Source of the DNA: Kitasatospora sp. MAP12-44
Lineage (GTDB): Bacteria; Actinomycetota; Actinomycetes; Streptomycetales; Streptomycetaceae
DNA length: 64,000 bases
Assembly (NCBI RefSeq): GCF_029892095.1
Contig: NZ_JARZAE010000004.1
Span: forward strand, 124,001-188,000
Reading direction: 5' to 3'
The notes below the pieces were generated by a model, which made no database searches, was not told where the DNA came from, and worked only from the letters and a program-made list of their open reading frames with translations. Of this stretch, positions 7,177-16,191 are shown piece by piece. Within the stretch, counting starts at the first letter, position 1; each line of letters opens with the position of its first letter. A program made the position numbers and the translations under genes.

Positions 7177-8730
7177 CTAGCAGGACATCGGCTCGCCGTC
7201 CTGCGGCGGGCGGGCGCGCAGGATGTCCCGCGCCCGGTCCTCCGCGACGCTGATCGCGTACCAGGGCGCCGGCGAAGCGGCCAGGTCCCGGCCGATCAGC
7301 TCCAGCGCGCAGGACCGCGTGCCGGACGGGAGCCGATCCAGCGCCGGGACCGCGTCGGCCGAGAGCCCGCGGACGTTGCGCAGATCAAGTTGCCCGGTCT
7401 GCTCGAAGCGGGCCACGTTCTGCTCGGCGACCACTGCGTCCGGACGCACCAGGCCGTACCCCGCCACCGCCACCACCGCGCTCAGCATCACCGCACGCGG
7501 CAGCCACTCGGCCGACCTCGTCAGGCCGGCCACCAGGACGACCAGGAACACCACGCCCAGCCATGCCTCCACCCCGAGCACGCAGAGCCGCAGCCGCGTC
7601 AGCCCGGAGGCGTCCACATAGAACTGCATCCGGCGGATCGCCGAACAGACCACCACGAGGGTGAGCCCACTGAACGTACTGAGCAGCACCTTCACCATCA
7701 GACGTTCCGCTGCGGTGGTGCGGGGCGCCCAACGCCTGGCCAGGGCGACCACGACCAGCGCGAGCAGCGTCACCCAGAGCAACTGCCAGAAACCCTGTCG
7801 GGCGTACACCGACGGGCTGACCCCGGTGTGGCGCACCAGCCCCTGGTAACCGACGAAGAACACGAACACCTGCACCCCGGCGAAGATCGCGAAGAGCAGG
7901 TTCAACGCGACCACCGGCACCGCCCACTCCAGTCGGCCGCGCTCGCGGCCCGGCCCGACCGGCAGACGGTCCCACCGGAACGGGGCCGACCCGGTGCGGG
8001 CCACCGAAAGGGCGACGGCCAGGCCCAGCACCAGCAGCGCCACCCGCAGCGGCACCTGACCGAGATCCACGCTCGGCGTCAGATCCCCCAGCAACTGGCC
8101 GACGGCCTCATCGGCCCCGGCGAACAGCGCGCCGAAGACCGCCACCAGGACGAGTGCGACCAAGGACGCTCGAAGCACCGGCAGCACCCGGTCCCGGCCC
8201 GGGTAGGACCGCCCCCGCACAGCCTTGAGCGCCCAGGACGGAGCTTGCAGCAGACCGGCCGCCAGGCCGAGCGGTGCCAACAGCACCCCCGCCCACCGGC
8301 GCCCGCCCTGCAGGGCCAACGCGCCCGCCGTGACAGCCAGCAGCACCGCCAGCAGCACTGGCCCACCGGCCGCCGACACGACCGGGACGACGAGCAGCAC
8401 CAGCGAAGCCAGCGCCCAGGTCACCGTCCACGCCCGGGGCCGCCGGCCACCTGCCCGGGCCCGGGCGGCCAGCCCGCCGCCGACCGCGCACACCAGCGCG
8501 CACAGCAGCAGGTTGACCCCCACCCCGTCCCCCAGCACCACCGTCGCCAGCACTCCGCAGACGGCCGCCGCGACCAGCATTCCGAGAGTCGGCGCCCGCA
8601 ACGTGCCGGGCTCGACGGCCTTCAGCCAGTCGGCTCTCCTACTCGCCTTCGGTGGGCCCACCGGCCACGCGGGCCGGTCCCAGGCCCACGGCCCGTCACC
8701 GGTCGGCAAGGGTGCAGACGAATCGGACAT
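7177..8730 (-). CDS. DUF4173/DUF4153-type multi-pass membrane protein
   Basis: 517 residues. After a hydrophilic Pro/Trp-rich N-terminus there are roughly ten to twelve hydrophobic segments. The central block with EWAVPVVALNLLFAIFAGVQ, FFVGYQGLVRHTGVSPSVYARQGFWQLL and LVVVCSAIRRMQFYVDASGLTRLR matches the core of the DUF4173 family. A cytosolic or extracellular C-terminal tail has LDLRNVRGLSADAVPALDRLP. The function is unknown; the family is often beside PadR/ArsR regulators. A 16-bp palindrome lies 120 bases upstream. Confidence 0.8.
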   Translation of the reverse strand: MSDSSAPLPTGDGPWAWDRPAWPVGPPKASRRADWLKAVEPGTLRAPTLGMLVAAAVCGVLATVVLGDGVGVNLLLCALVCAVGGGLAARARAGGRRPRAWTVTWALASLVLLVVPVVSAAGGPVLLAVLLAVTAGALALQGGRRWAGVLLAPLGLAAGLLQAPSWALKAVRGRSYPGRDRVLPVLRASLVALVLVAVFGALFAGADEAVGQLLGDLTPSVDLGQVPLRVALLVLGLAVALSVARTGSAPFRWDRLPVGPGRERGRLEWAVPVVALNLLFAIFAGVQVFVFFVGYQGLVRHTGVSPSVYARQGFWQLLWVTLLALVVVALARRWAPRTTAAERLMVKVLLSTFSGLTLVVVCSAIRRMQFYVDASGLTRLRLCVLGVEAWLGVVFLVVLVAGLTRSAEWLPRAVMLSAVVAVAGYGLVRPDAVVAEQNVARFEQTGQLDLRNVRGLSADAVPALDRLPSGTRSCALELIGRDLAASPAPWYAISVAEDRARDILRARPPQDGEPMSC

Positions 8731-8739
8731 GAGTCCCCC

Positions 8740-8760
8740 TCAGAAGTCATCAGAAGTCAT
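8740..8760. repeat. Short direct repeat TCAGAAGTCA
   Basis: TCAGAAGTCA is repeated back to back just upstream of the DUF4173 start (8740-8760). It may be a regulator half-site or part of the untranslated leader. Confidence 0.5.
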
Positions 8761-8851
8761 CGGACAGACGGAGTCCGCGCATGGCGAAGTCCGTCGTCAA
8801 GCGCCGAAGCGGCGCGCGCGACCACCGTGACTCTAGGTCAATCAAGACCAT

Positions 8852-8867
8852 TTTGAACAGGTTCAAA
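8852..8867. promoter_or_regulatory. Palindrome TTTGAACAGGTTCAAA
   Basis: A perfect 7-bp inverted repeat with a 2-base centre in an AT-rich patch, 122 bases upstream of the DUF4173 membrane-protein gene and downstream of the antiporter gene. It looks like a TetR/MarR/PadR-type operator. No regulator gene is adjacent, so the binder would be encoded elsewhere. Confidence 0.6.
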
Positions 8868-8953
8868 TCTAGCTCGGACGGCTGTGTCACCGACCTGTGA
8901 CACAGCCCGGCAACCGCCAGGCAAGCGCCAGGGACGGTGCGGGTGAGCGGTCG

Positions 8954-10297
8954 TCAGGCCGTCGCCCGGCGGGCAGACGGACCAGCGACGGCGACGGCCG
9001 ACGCCGCCGGTGGGGAAGGGCGGTCGGGCGGCTGGTCGGGCGGCTGGTCGGCGGGTGGGTCCGCCGGTGGGTCCGAGCCGGGCCCGCGGCCGGCCCGCTC
9101 GCTCGCGGCGGCGTAGCGCGCGGCCAGCGGCCCGTACGTCAGGCCGTGCAGGACCAGACTCATCAGCACGGTCATCGTCATCACCTGGCCGACCAGGTCG
9201 GCGGCGTGCGGTTCGAGGGGCGCGAGCGCGATGAAGGCGAGCAGGCCGAAGACGATGGACGCCGGACCGCGCGGCCCCAGCCAGGCCAGCAGCAGCCGGT
9301 CGGCGGGGGCCAGGCCGCTGCCCGTCAGGCTGAGCAGGACCGGGAGGATTCGCACCACGGTCAGCGACAGGGCGGCGTAGGCGACCACCCGGCCGTCGAA
9401 GTCGCCGGTGAACGCCTGGGTGACGAGCTGTCCGAAGACGAACCAGAGGGCCAGGGCGAGCAGCGCCCCGGTGTCCTCCACCAGGTGCAGGGTCTTGGGC
9501 GGTAGCGCCCGCGAGTACGGGGTGAAGCACAGGCCCGCCACGAACGCGGCGACGAAGCCGTTGCCGTCGAGTTCCAGCGCCAGCGCGTACGCCATCAACG
9601 GCAGCGCGAGGATCCCGAGCCGGGCCGCGGCGGGGCGGGTCCAGCCCGACCGCCAGGCGCGCCGCAGCAGCCAGCCGCCGGGCTTGCCGACCAGGACGCC
9701 CGCGATCACCGCCCACATCAGCATGCCGAGCGCCTCCCCCAGCGAGTCGGAGGCGGGCTCGGGGACGCCGCCGTGCGCCTCGGCGCCCGCCAGGCAGAGC
9801 AGGAAGACCGGCGCGACGACGCCGTCGTTCACCCCGCCCTCGACGGTGAGCACGCCGCGCAGCCAGGACGGCAGCCGGGCGTCGCGGATCAGCTGGTCGG
9901 CCGGGGCGAGGTCGACGGGCACGGTCACCGCGGCGAAGAGCGCGGCCAGCCACCAGTCGACGTCCGGGAACAGCAGACGTCCCGTCAGCACCCCGGCGGC
10001 CAGGGTCAGCGGCAGGGCGATCACCAGCAGTCGGGCCAGCAGCCCGCGCTGGCGCCGGACGACACCAGCCGGCACCTCGGTGGCGTCGACGAACAGCAGC
10101 ACCGCGAGGATGATCTCGACGGCGTGTTCGGCGTCGGAGGTGGTCAGGCTGATCCGTACCAGGGGGTGCGGCCCGACGGTCAGGGCCACGCCCGCGGCGG
10201 TCATCGCGACGGGCGCGGTGATGCTCCAGCGGGTCAGTCGGCCGGCCACCACGGCCCAGACGAACAGGGTCCCCATGCTGACCAGCAGCGCGATCAC
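8954..10297 (-). CDS. CPA1-type cation:proton antiporter
   Basis: 447 residues with about 11 to 12 membrane helices. The conserved core is TVPVDLAPADQLIRDARLPSWLRGVLTVEGGVNDGVVAPVF, which in CPA1 exchangers reads T-P-(T/V)-D-P and E-(S)-x-x-N-D; here E-G-G-V-N-D is kept. Downstream are GWTRPAAARLGILALPLMAY and the GLAPADRLLLAWLGPRG block. The tail is a Pro/Asp-rich repeat (PPAD/PPDQ units). GTG at 10297 is preferred, with GGAAGACAGG eight bases upstream. It probably exchanges Na+ or K+ for H+; specificity is not evident. Confidence 0.88.
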   Translation of the reverse strand: MIALLVSMGTLFVWAVVAGRLTRWSITAPVAMTAAGVALTVGPHPLVRISLTTSDAEHAVEIILAVLLFVDATEVPAGVVRRQRGLLARLLVIALPLTLAAGVLTGRLLFPDVDWWLAALFAAVTVPVDLAPADQLIRDARLPSWLRGVLTVEGGVNDGVVAPVFLLCLAGAEAHGGVPEPASDSLGEALGMLMWAVIAGVLVGKPGGWLLRRAWRSGWTRPAAARLGILALPLMAYALALELDGNGFVAAFVAGLCFTPYSRALPPKTLHLVEDTGALLALALWFVFGQLVTQAFTGDFDGRVVAYAALSLTVVRILPVLLSLTGSGLAPADRLLLAWLGPRGPASIVFGLLAFIALAPLEPHAADLVGQVMTMTVLMSLVLHGLTYGPLAARYAAASERAGRGPGSDPPADPPADQPPDQPPDRPSPPAASAVAVAGPSARRATA

Positions 10298-10533
10298 ACG
10301 CGTACCTGTCTTCCCCCGGTCGCGGCCGGACGGCAGTGGAGCGGACACGATGCTAACGACCCTGGCGGCTCTTGACCCCGAGGCGGGCCGCGCTGGAGGC
10401 GAACGCGGTGAAGTCGTCCCCGCGGGCGTGTGTCGATGGCGGGCCGAGCTGATCGCCAAGCTCCGTACGTGGTCGGGCACATGTCCGGTCGGGACGGCCC
10501 GAGTCGGCGGCAGCAGCTTCTAGGATCTGGGGT

Positions 10534-11271
10534 ATGGCAACAAGACTCGTGCAGATCAATATGAAGGCTCAGGACGACTCCGTGCTCGGCCGGTTCTGGG
10601 CGCAGGCACTCGGTTGGGGCGTCGACAGCGAGGGGCCCGGTGTGACCAACCTCGAACCCGTGGGCTTCGCCTACCCCGACCCCGCGGCCGTCTGCATCGA
10701 CATCGTCACCCGGCCGGAACCAAAAACGGTGAAGAACCGGGTGCACCTTGATCTGGCCACCACCTCGACCGCCCATCAGGCGGAGCTGGTCGCGCGCCTG
10801 AAGGATCTCGGCGCGACGCTCGCCGACGTGGGTCAGGGCGATGTCCCCTGGACGGTCATGGCCGACCCGGAGGGCAACGAGTTCTGCGTCCTGGAGCCCC
10901 GTCCGATCTACCAGGACACCGGGCCGATCGCCGCGGTGGTGGTCGACTGCACCGACCCACGAGCGATGGCCCGGTTCTGGGGCGAGGCGATGGACTGGAC
11001 GCTGCACGAGGTCACCGACGACTACGCGGGCATGCGCTCCGCCCAAGGCGTCGGCCCCTACCTGGAGTTCGTCCGCACCCCCGACACCAAGCGCGGGTGG
11101 AACCGCGTCCACCTCGACGTCCGCCCCTACCCCGGTGACGACCTGGCAGCAGAGGAAGCCCGACTGCGCGCCCTGGGCGCCACCGACCCCGGTATCGACC
11201 AGTCCGCAATCTCCTGGACAGTTCTGGCCGACCCGGAAGGCAACGAGTTCTGCCTCCTCACCCCGCGCTGA
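10534..11271 (+). CDS. Tandem VOC (glyoxalase-like) domain protein
   Basis: 245 residues made of two glyoxalase-like domains (about 5-118 and 127-244). Each ends with the same DPEGNEFC signature that supplies the metal-binding Glu and contains an RVHLDL/RVHLDV strand. Such double-VOC proteins form a complete metal or ligand site in one chain; the substrate is unknown. Start ATG at 10534. Convergent with the small secreted protein at 11690, with a strong hairpin between. Confidence 0.88.
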   Translation: MATRLVQINMKAQDDSVLGRFWAQALGWGVDSEGPGVTNLEPVGFAYPDPAAVCIDIVTRPEPKTVKNRVHLDLATTSTAHQAELVARLKDLGATLADVGQGDVPWTVMADPEGNEFCVLEPRPIYQDTGPIAAVVVDCTDPRAMARFWGEAMDWTLHEVTDDYAGMRSAQGVGPYLEFVRTPDTKRGWNRVHLDVRPYPGDDLAAEEARLRALGATDPGIDQSAISWTVLADPEGNEFCLLTPR

Positions 11272-11621
11272 CCTCGACCAACGGCTCCGGCCGATTTCAG
11301 GTCAGCGACGAAGCCCACGTGCGCAGCTCCGCCTGAGCGCCACCCCCGTGCTCGGATCGAGCACGGTACCCGACCATGCTCGCTGGGTGCCGCGCTCGGT
11401 TTCAGGCCGGCTTGCACCGCTCTGTGGAGACGGGAGCCCGGGGCGACTCGGCCGACCGGTCACCGTGCCTGGACAGGGACACCGGCCAGCGCCTGCGCCC
11501 GCCTCGCGAAGTCCTTCGCGGACACCGTGGTAAGGCGCTGCGAGGGAACCTCGCGCGGCGCCCCCGACAGCGTCATCCCCGGCCCACGAGCCGGAGCCGG
11601 GGCTTCGCAGCCCGACGCGAA

Positions 11622-11650
11622 CAGCTGCCCCCTTTGTCAGGGGGCAGCTG
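11622..11650. terminator. Hairpin between convergent genes
   Basis: CAGCTGCCCCCT (11622-11633), loop TTGTC, then AGGGGGCAGCTG (11639-11650): a perfect 12-bp stem. It sits between the stop of the VOC gene (11271) and the stop of the minus-strand gene at 11690. No T-run follows, as is common in high-GC actinomycetes. The rest of 11272-11690 holds no gene I can support. Confidence 0.7.
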
Positions 11651-11689
11651 GATCTCTGGTTCCCGGAGCTCAGCGCGGGGCGGTCTTTG

Positions 11690-12073
11690 TCACGTGTTGA
11701 TATCGAGCCTGCCGATGCAGAATGGCTCGCCTGCGGCCCATGTCGACCCGGGCGGCATCCCCGGTGCGTAAAAAGGTGCGGACCCACCAGCGCATTGGCC
11801 GTTCGCCCACGTAAAAGCTATCCAGTTGTTTCCGCTGTTGACCCACTGCACGTTAGTCGTGTACATATCGTGAGACCCCGTGAGACTGGGGAAGCACTCG
11901 TCGGTGCCGTCGTAGCGGTGAATGTCCACAGCGCCATTCGAGCAATTACTGGCATAAGCGGGGCGGAGGCTGGTGCTGGTACTGGCGTGTGCGGCTGCTG
12001 GCACAACCGCGAGTAGGAGTCCGCCGGCGACTGCCATGGCCAGTGCTGCAGCTTTCTTCGTCGCGCTGCTCAT
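11690..12073 (-). CDS. Small secreted protein
   Basis: 127 residues. A clear signal peptide, MSSATKKAAALAMAVAGG followed by hydrophobic residues and a cleavage-like PAAAHAS, is followed by about 95 residues with four Cys (NCSNGAV, DECFPS, GQCAGG, PFCIGR) that could make two disulphides. The Asp/Tyr/Trp-rich mature part suggests a compact beta fold. No family recognised; small inhibitor-like or surface proteins have this form. ATG at 12073 with AAGGAGATG upstream. Confidence 0.7.
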   Translation of the reverse strand: MSSATKKAAALAMAVAGGLLLAVVPAAAHASTSTSLRPAYASNCSNGAVDIHRYDGTDECFPSLTGSHDMYTTNVQWVNSGNNWIAFTWANGQCAGGSAPFYAPGMPPGSTWAAGEPFCIGRLDINT

Positions 12074-12455
12074 CTTCCATCTCCTTGGACTAGTCGGGTC
12101 AGCTGCCCCGGAATGGGCGACCACGACCGATTGAAGCCGGAAGCTCCATGCATTCTCTATATGGCTCTGACAAGATTTTCGTAGCGTCGGGACGTTTGGT
12201 CCTGGCAGGTTGCCGGAGCCGGGTGGACGCTGTGACTGTGTGACATCGATGTGAGTGTGCTGTTGCCTTGTCTTGCGGCGGTCGACGTGGTGGCCGTCGA
12301 GGTCGAGGGAGATTTGTTGTGCGTTACTGCGTGGCCGCGGGCGGCGCCGGCTCCAGGCGCTCGGGGTGGCCTGATAGCCGGGGCACGGATCGCATGATCA
12401 CGCGGTCCGCGGGCGCCAACGTCGCAGGCCCCCTCTGGTTCGCCCACGTCCCGAT
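12074..12455. other. Divergent intergenic region
   Basis: 382 bases between divergent genes with lower GC than its surroundings (TATATGG and TTTTCG patches near 12160-12180), consistent with the promoter of the secreted-protein gene. No gene or structured RNA recognised. Confidence 0.5.
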
Positions 12456-13157
12456 GTGGTGAGATGTGCGCTCACGGTCATGGGTCGTTGGTGGGGGTGC
12501 GATGTGCTGAGGAGTGGACGGCTGCTCGCGCTGGACGAGGACGCGGTGCAGCTCGCCGCCGCAGGCCTGGTTCGGCTGAGTGTGCAGGAGTGGCTGGACG
12601 GAGCGGCGGGGGCGGCGGCGTGGCGGATCCGCGCGGCTTCGTTCGCGCACGCGTGGCTGGCGTTCGGTGAGCTGTCGGCGCCGGGCCTGCGGGTGCCGGC
12701 CGAGCCCGTCCTGCGGTCACTCGTTCACCGGGCCGCAGAGCTGCTCCTGCAGGTCCGCGGCGGGGACGGTCCGGCCGCGCTGGAATGGCTGGGCGTGCGG
12801 TCGGCCGAAGTCGGCGAGCAGGCCCACCGGGCACACGTGGCACACCCGGCCGAGTCCACGGCCCTCACCCTGGTCTGGCACGGCGTCCAGGCTCTCACCG
12901 CGGAAGGCGGGTGCAGCCACGGCCGGCGCATCGACGACAGGTGTGAGGCGTACATCCGTGAGCGGCACCGCCGCCAGGACACCCTCGCCCTGATGCTGGC
13001 CTGCGCCCGACTGGCCGCCGCCGCCCTGGTCGAGCTCAGCGACCAGGATCCGGGCCAGGCGGGCGAGCGGCTCGAGGAGCACGCGGCCCGGTCCATGCCG
13101 CTCGACGGCCCCGCGCCACTGTGGGTACCGGGACGCCCCCGGCAGCCGGCCTGCTGA
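12456..13157 (+). CDS. Hypothetical helical protein
   Basis: Up to 233 residues, GTG start at 12456; in-frame ATG at 12480 is an alternative. Almost entirely predicted alpha-helical and Ala/Leu-rich, with SVQEWLDGAAGAAAWRIRAA, a middle helix LRSLVHRAAELLLQVRGGDG and a Cys-containing segment GCSHGRRIDDRCEAYIRERH. No signal peptide or membrane helix. I do not recognise the family. It stands alone. Confidence 0.6.
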   Translation: MVRCALTVMGRWWGCDVLRSGRLLALDEDAVQLAAAGLVRLSVQEWLDGAAGAAAWRIRAASFAHAWLAFGELSAPGLRVPAEPVLRSLVHRAAELLLQVRGGDGPAALEWLGVRSAEVGEQAHRAHVAHPAESTALTLVWHGVQALTAEGGCSHGRRIDDRCEAYIRERHRRQDTLALMLACARLAAAALVELSDQDPGQAGERLEEHAARSMPLDGPAPLWVPGRPRQPAC

Positions 13158-13346
13158 GCACCGGCCGGCCTGCGCGCTGTGATGGCGGGACCAGGCTGCT
13201 CCTGTCAGCACCGTCCGGGGGGCGCGGGCGGCGGCGTGCCGCGCCCCGGTGGAGGCGCTCGGCCGGATCAACGAACGGCGGCGCGGGAGGGCACGGCCGG
13301 ACGCTGGTGCGCCGGCTCCTGCCACCGCGCTCGCTCCGCCGAGGTG

Positions 13347-14330
13347 TCAGGCGGCGAAGCCGTCGACCTCCTCGGCGATGTCGTCCCCGGTCAGGGGATG
13401 CTGCATGTCGCTGAGCAGTCGCGCCAGGGCGGGGAGGGCGTGCTCCTGGGCGGCGAGGGCCACGCTCACGTAGTCCCGGTCCGGGACGAGGACGATGGCG
13501 GCCCGGTAGCCCGGCAGTCGCCCGTTGAGATACATCTGGCCCGACGGTCCAAGGGCCCAGCCGAGCCCGTAGGCCATGGGGTCGTCGGACCGGGTGCGCG
13601 GACGGCGGATCTCGTCCAGCAGGGCCCGGTCGGCGAGCAGGCTCTCGCCGACGGCAAGCAGCTCCGAGACCGAGGACCACAGGCCGCCGCTGGGCCGACG
13701 GGTGCGCGGGTACCCGCTCAGCGGGACTTCGGTCGTGCCGTCCCACCCGGCGACGGCCACCGCCGGGGTCTCGAAACCCGTCCGCGCGAGGTCCCAGGGG
13801 GCGAGCAGCTCTCGGCCCAACGCGCTCTCGTACGTCGTGCCGCCCACGGCTGCCAGGACCGCGCCGGCCAGGAAGTAGTTGCCGTTGTAGTAGGACCACC
13901 GCCGGCCGGGCTCCCGCTCGTTCCCGGCGCGGACCACCAGCCGGGCGGCCTCCAGGAGCGCTTCGTCGCCGTCCCCGAGAGCCGCCACCGTCGCCGCGTC
14001 CACCGATTCACGCAGACCGGAGACCTGCCCCAGGATCTGTTCGACGGTCAGGCCTTTGTCGGCCCGCCAGTCGGCCGCGAGGCCGGGCAGCAGTTCGACG
14101 ACGGGGGTGGCCAGTGGGACGCGCTTGTCCCGCAGCGTGCGGAGCAGCGCCGTGGCGGTGAAGACCTTCGTCAGCGACGCGATCCGGAAGCACGAGTCGT
14201 CTGTCACCGTGTCCGGCCCCTGGGCGGCCGTCGTGCGCACACCCGCCAGCGACGAGCCCGCCACGACGGCCGGGGCATCACGAAGGGTTATCTGTTCTGC
14301 CATCAGCTGCTGAGGATTCACAACGCGCAT
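13347..14330 (-). CDS. Beta-lactamase-like serine hydrolase (class C/esterase family)
   Basis: 327 residues. The nucleophile motif S-x-x-K is SLTK (residues 52-55), the Y-x-N motif is YYN (147-149), and the C-terminal region has the equivalent strand near YLNGRLPGYRAAIVLV. No signal peptide is evident, so it is likely a cytoplasmic esterase, peptidase or D-aminoacylase rather than a secreted beta-lactamase. It begins 25 bases after the oxidoreductase stop, so the two form an operon. Alternative start at 14303. Confidence 0.85.
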   Translation of the reverse strand: MRVVNPQQLMAEQITLRDAPAVVAGSSLAGVRTTAAQGPDTVTDDSCFRIASLTKVFTATALLRTLRDKRVPLATPVVELLPGLAADWRADKGLTVEQILGQVSGLRESVDAATVAALGDGDEALLEAARLVVRAGNEREPGRRWSYYNGNYFLAGAVLAAVGGTTYESALGRELLAPWDLARTGFETPAVAVAGWDGTTEVPLSGYPRTRRPSGGLWSSVSELLAVGESLLADRALLDEIRRPRTRSDDPMAYGLGWALGPSGQMYLNGRLPGYRAAIVLVPDRDYVSVALAAQEHALPALARLLSDMQHPLTGDDIAEEVDGFAA

Positions 14331-14354
14331 GGTAGCGAGGCTGTTCGGGCCGCA

Positions 14355-15977
14355 TCACCGGCCGAGCGCTGCCATCGCGGCGTTGTGTCCGGGGATGCCG
14401 CTGACGCCGCCGCCGCGCACCGCTCCCGCGCCGCAGAGCAGGACGTTGGCGCGGGTGGTGGCCACGCCCCAGCGCGCGCCCGGGCCGTCGTCCGCCGCAG
14501 CCTCCTCGGCGAAGGGGAAGGCCAGGTCGCGGTGGAAGATGTTGCCGCCGGGCAGGCCCAGGTCCTGCTCCAGGTCGAGTGGGCTGCGGGCCTCGATGCA
14601 GGGCCGACCCTCGGCGTCCAGTGCCAGGCAGTCCGCCAGCGGCTCGTCCAGGACGCCGTCGAGCTGGGCGACGACGGCGGCGAGCGCCGTGGCCCGCACC
14701 GCGTCGTGGTCCGAGCCGGCGAACAGCCGGGCCGGCAGGTGGAGTCCGAAGAGGGTCAGGGTCTGGTACCCCTGCTCGCGCAACTCGGGGCCGAGGATCG
14801 ACGGATCGGTGAGCGAGTGGCAGTAGATCTCCGAGGGTGCGACCGAGGGCACCGAACCGTTCGCCGCCTCCCGATAGGCGGTCTCCAACTCCCGGTAGGA
14901 CTCCGCGATATGGAAGGTCCCCGCGAAGGCGGAACGCGGGTCGACCGTACGGTCGCGGAGCCGGGGCAGCCGGGTGAGCAGCATGTTCACCTTGAGCTGC
15001 GAGCCCTCCGGCGCCGGTCCGGACGGTGCGTCGCCGAGCAGCCGGGCCAGGGTGGTCGGTGCGGCGTTGCACAGGATCTGGTCGGCGGCGACGGTGTGCT
15101 CCGTCCCGCCCACGCTCTGGAACACCACTTCGGCGCGGACCCCGTCCGACTGAATGGACGTCACCTCACACTCCGTCAGGATCTCGACGCCTGATGCCCG
15201 CGCGGTCGCGGCCAGGGCGTCGGTGAGCGCGCCCATCCCGCCGACCGGAACGTCCCAGTCGCCGGTGCCGTTGCCGATGACGTGGTAGAGGAAGCAGCGG
15301 TTCTGGCGCAGCGAGGGGTCATGGGCGTGGGTGAAGGTCCCGATCAGGGCGTCGGTCAGCACCACGCCCCGCACCAGGTCGTCCGCGAAGGCGGCCTCGA
15401 CCGCCTCGCCGAGCGGACGTTCGAACAGGGCCTCCCAGGTCGCGTCGTCACCAACCCGCCGGCGCAGCTCGGTTCGGGTGGGCAGTGGCTCGGTCAGGGT
15501 CGGGAAGACCGCTTCGGCCACGCCGGCGGTGCGTCCGTAGAACTCCCGCCAGGCGTCGAACTCCCGGTCCGAGCCGGTCAGCTGACGGAAGGCGGCAGCG
15601 GTGGCCGCTTCGTCGCCGTTGTCGACCAGCAGTCCGGTCGGCCGGCCGTCGCGCAGGGTGGGCGTGTAGGAGGAGATCCGGCGCCGGCGCAGCTCCACCC
15701 CGAGCCCCAGCTCGGCCATGATCTTCCGGGGCAGCAGGCTGACCAGGTAGGAGTACCGCGACAGCCGGGCGTCCACGCCGGTGAACGCCCGGGCGGAGAC
15801 GGCCGCGCCACCGGTGTGCCCGAGCCGTTCCAGCAGCAGCACGCTGCGTCCGGCCCGCGCCAGGTAGGCGGCGCCGACGAGTCCGTTGTGCCCACCTCCG
15901 ACGACGACCGCGTCGTAGCGGGTACGGGCGGGGGCGGCGGGGGCAGGGGCAGGGGCAGCGGCGCGGTGATCGGTCAT
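14355..15977 (-). CDS. FAD-dependent oxidoreductase, CrtI/PYROXD2-like
   Basis: 540 residues. An Ala/Pro-rich leader is followed by the dinucleotide-binding motif YDAVVVGGGHNGLVGAAYLA (residues 21-40) and the amine-oxidase/phytoene-desaturase layout: GHTGGAAVSARAFTG, a central DVPVGGMGALTDALA motif and a C-terminal FAD motif VLLCGAGAVRGGGVSGIPGHNAA. This is the PYROXD2/CrtI-type family; the substrate is unclear and no other carotenoid gene is present. ATG at 15977 with AGGACGGGGG upstream. A low-complexity CCGGCT-rich repeat lies at about 16060-16100. Operon with the serine hydrolase. Confidence 0.85.
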   Translation of the reverse strand: MTDHRAAAPAPAPAAPARTRYDAVVVGGGHNGLVGAAYLARAGRSVLLLERLGHTGGAAVSARAFTGVDARLSRYSYLVSLLPRKIMAELGLGVELRRRRISSYTPTLRDGRPTGLLVDNGDEAATAAAFRQLTGSDREFDAWREFYGRTAGVAEAVFPTLTEPLPTRTELRRRVGDDATWEALFERPLGEAVEAAFADDLVRGVVLTDALIGTFTHAHDPSLRQNRCFLYHVIGNGTGDWDVPVGGMGALTDALAATARASGVEILTECEVTSIQSDGVRAEVVFQSVGGTEHTVAADQILCNAAPTTLARLLGDAPSGPAPEGSQLKVNMLLTRLPRLRDRTVDPRSAFAGTFHIAESYRELETAYREAANGSVPSVAPSEIYCHSLTDPSILGPELREQGYQTLTLFGLHLPARLFAGSDHDAVRATALAAVVAQLDGVLDEPLADCLALDAEGRPCIEARSPLDLEQDLGLPGGNIFHRDLAFPFAEEAAADDGPGARWGVATTRANVLLCGAGAVRGGGVSGIPGHNAAMAALGR

Positions 15978-16191
15978 GACCCCCGTCCTACCAGCCCGCG
16001 CCTCGGACGGCGAGAGGGTCCGCAGAGATCCGGCCGCCGCCCCCCAGCAGGGGCCCGGGCTCCGGCGGGGGCTCGGGCTCCGGCTCCGGCTGGGGCTGTC
16101 GCTCGTTCGAGCGCGTTCTCTTGGAATCCGGTGCCGGCGCCTGCCCCGGCCGGTAGCGTCCGGAACCCCTCGACGAGAAGGGTCCGACCAC

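Noticed and set aside
7003-8856. 617-codon open frame on the plus strand opposite the DUF4173 gene
   Set aside because: Gln/Pro/Arg-rich translation without domains; it is the complementary-strand shadow of a high-GC gene.
13179-15194. 671-codon plus-strand frame across the serine hydrolase and oxidoreductase genes
   Set aside because: Opposite strand carries two clear enzymes with intact motifs; this frame is low-complexity and domain-free.
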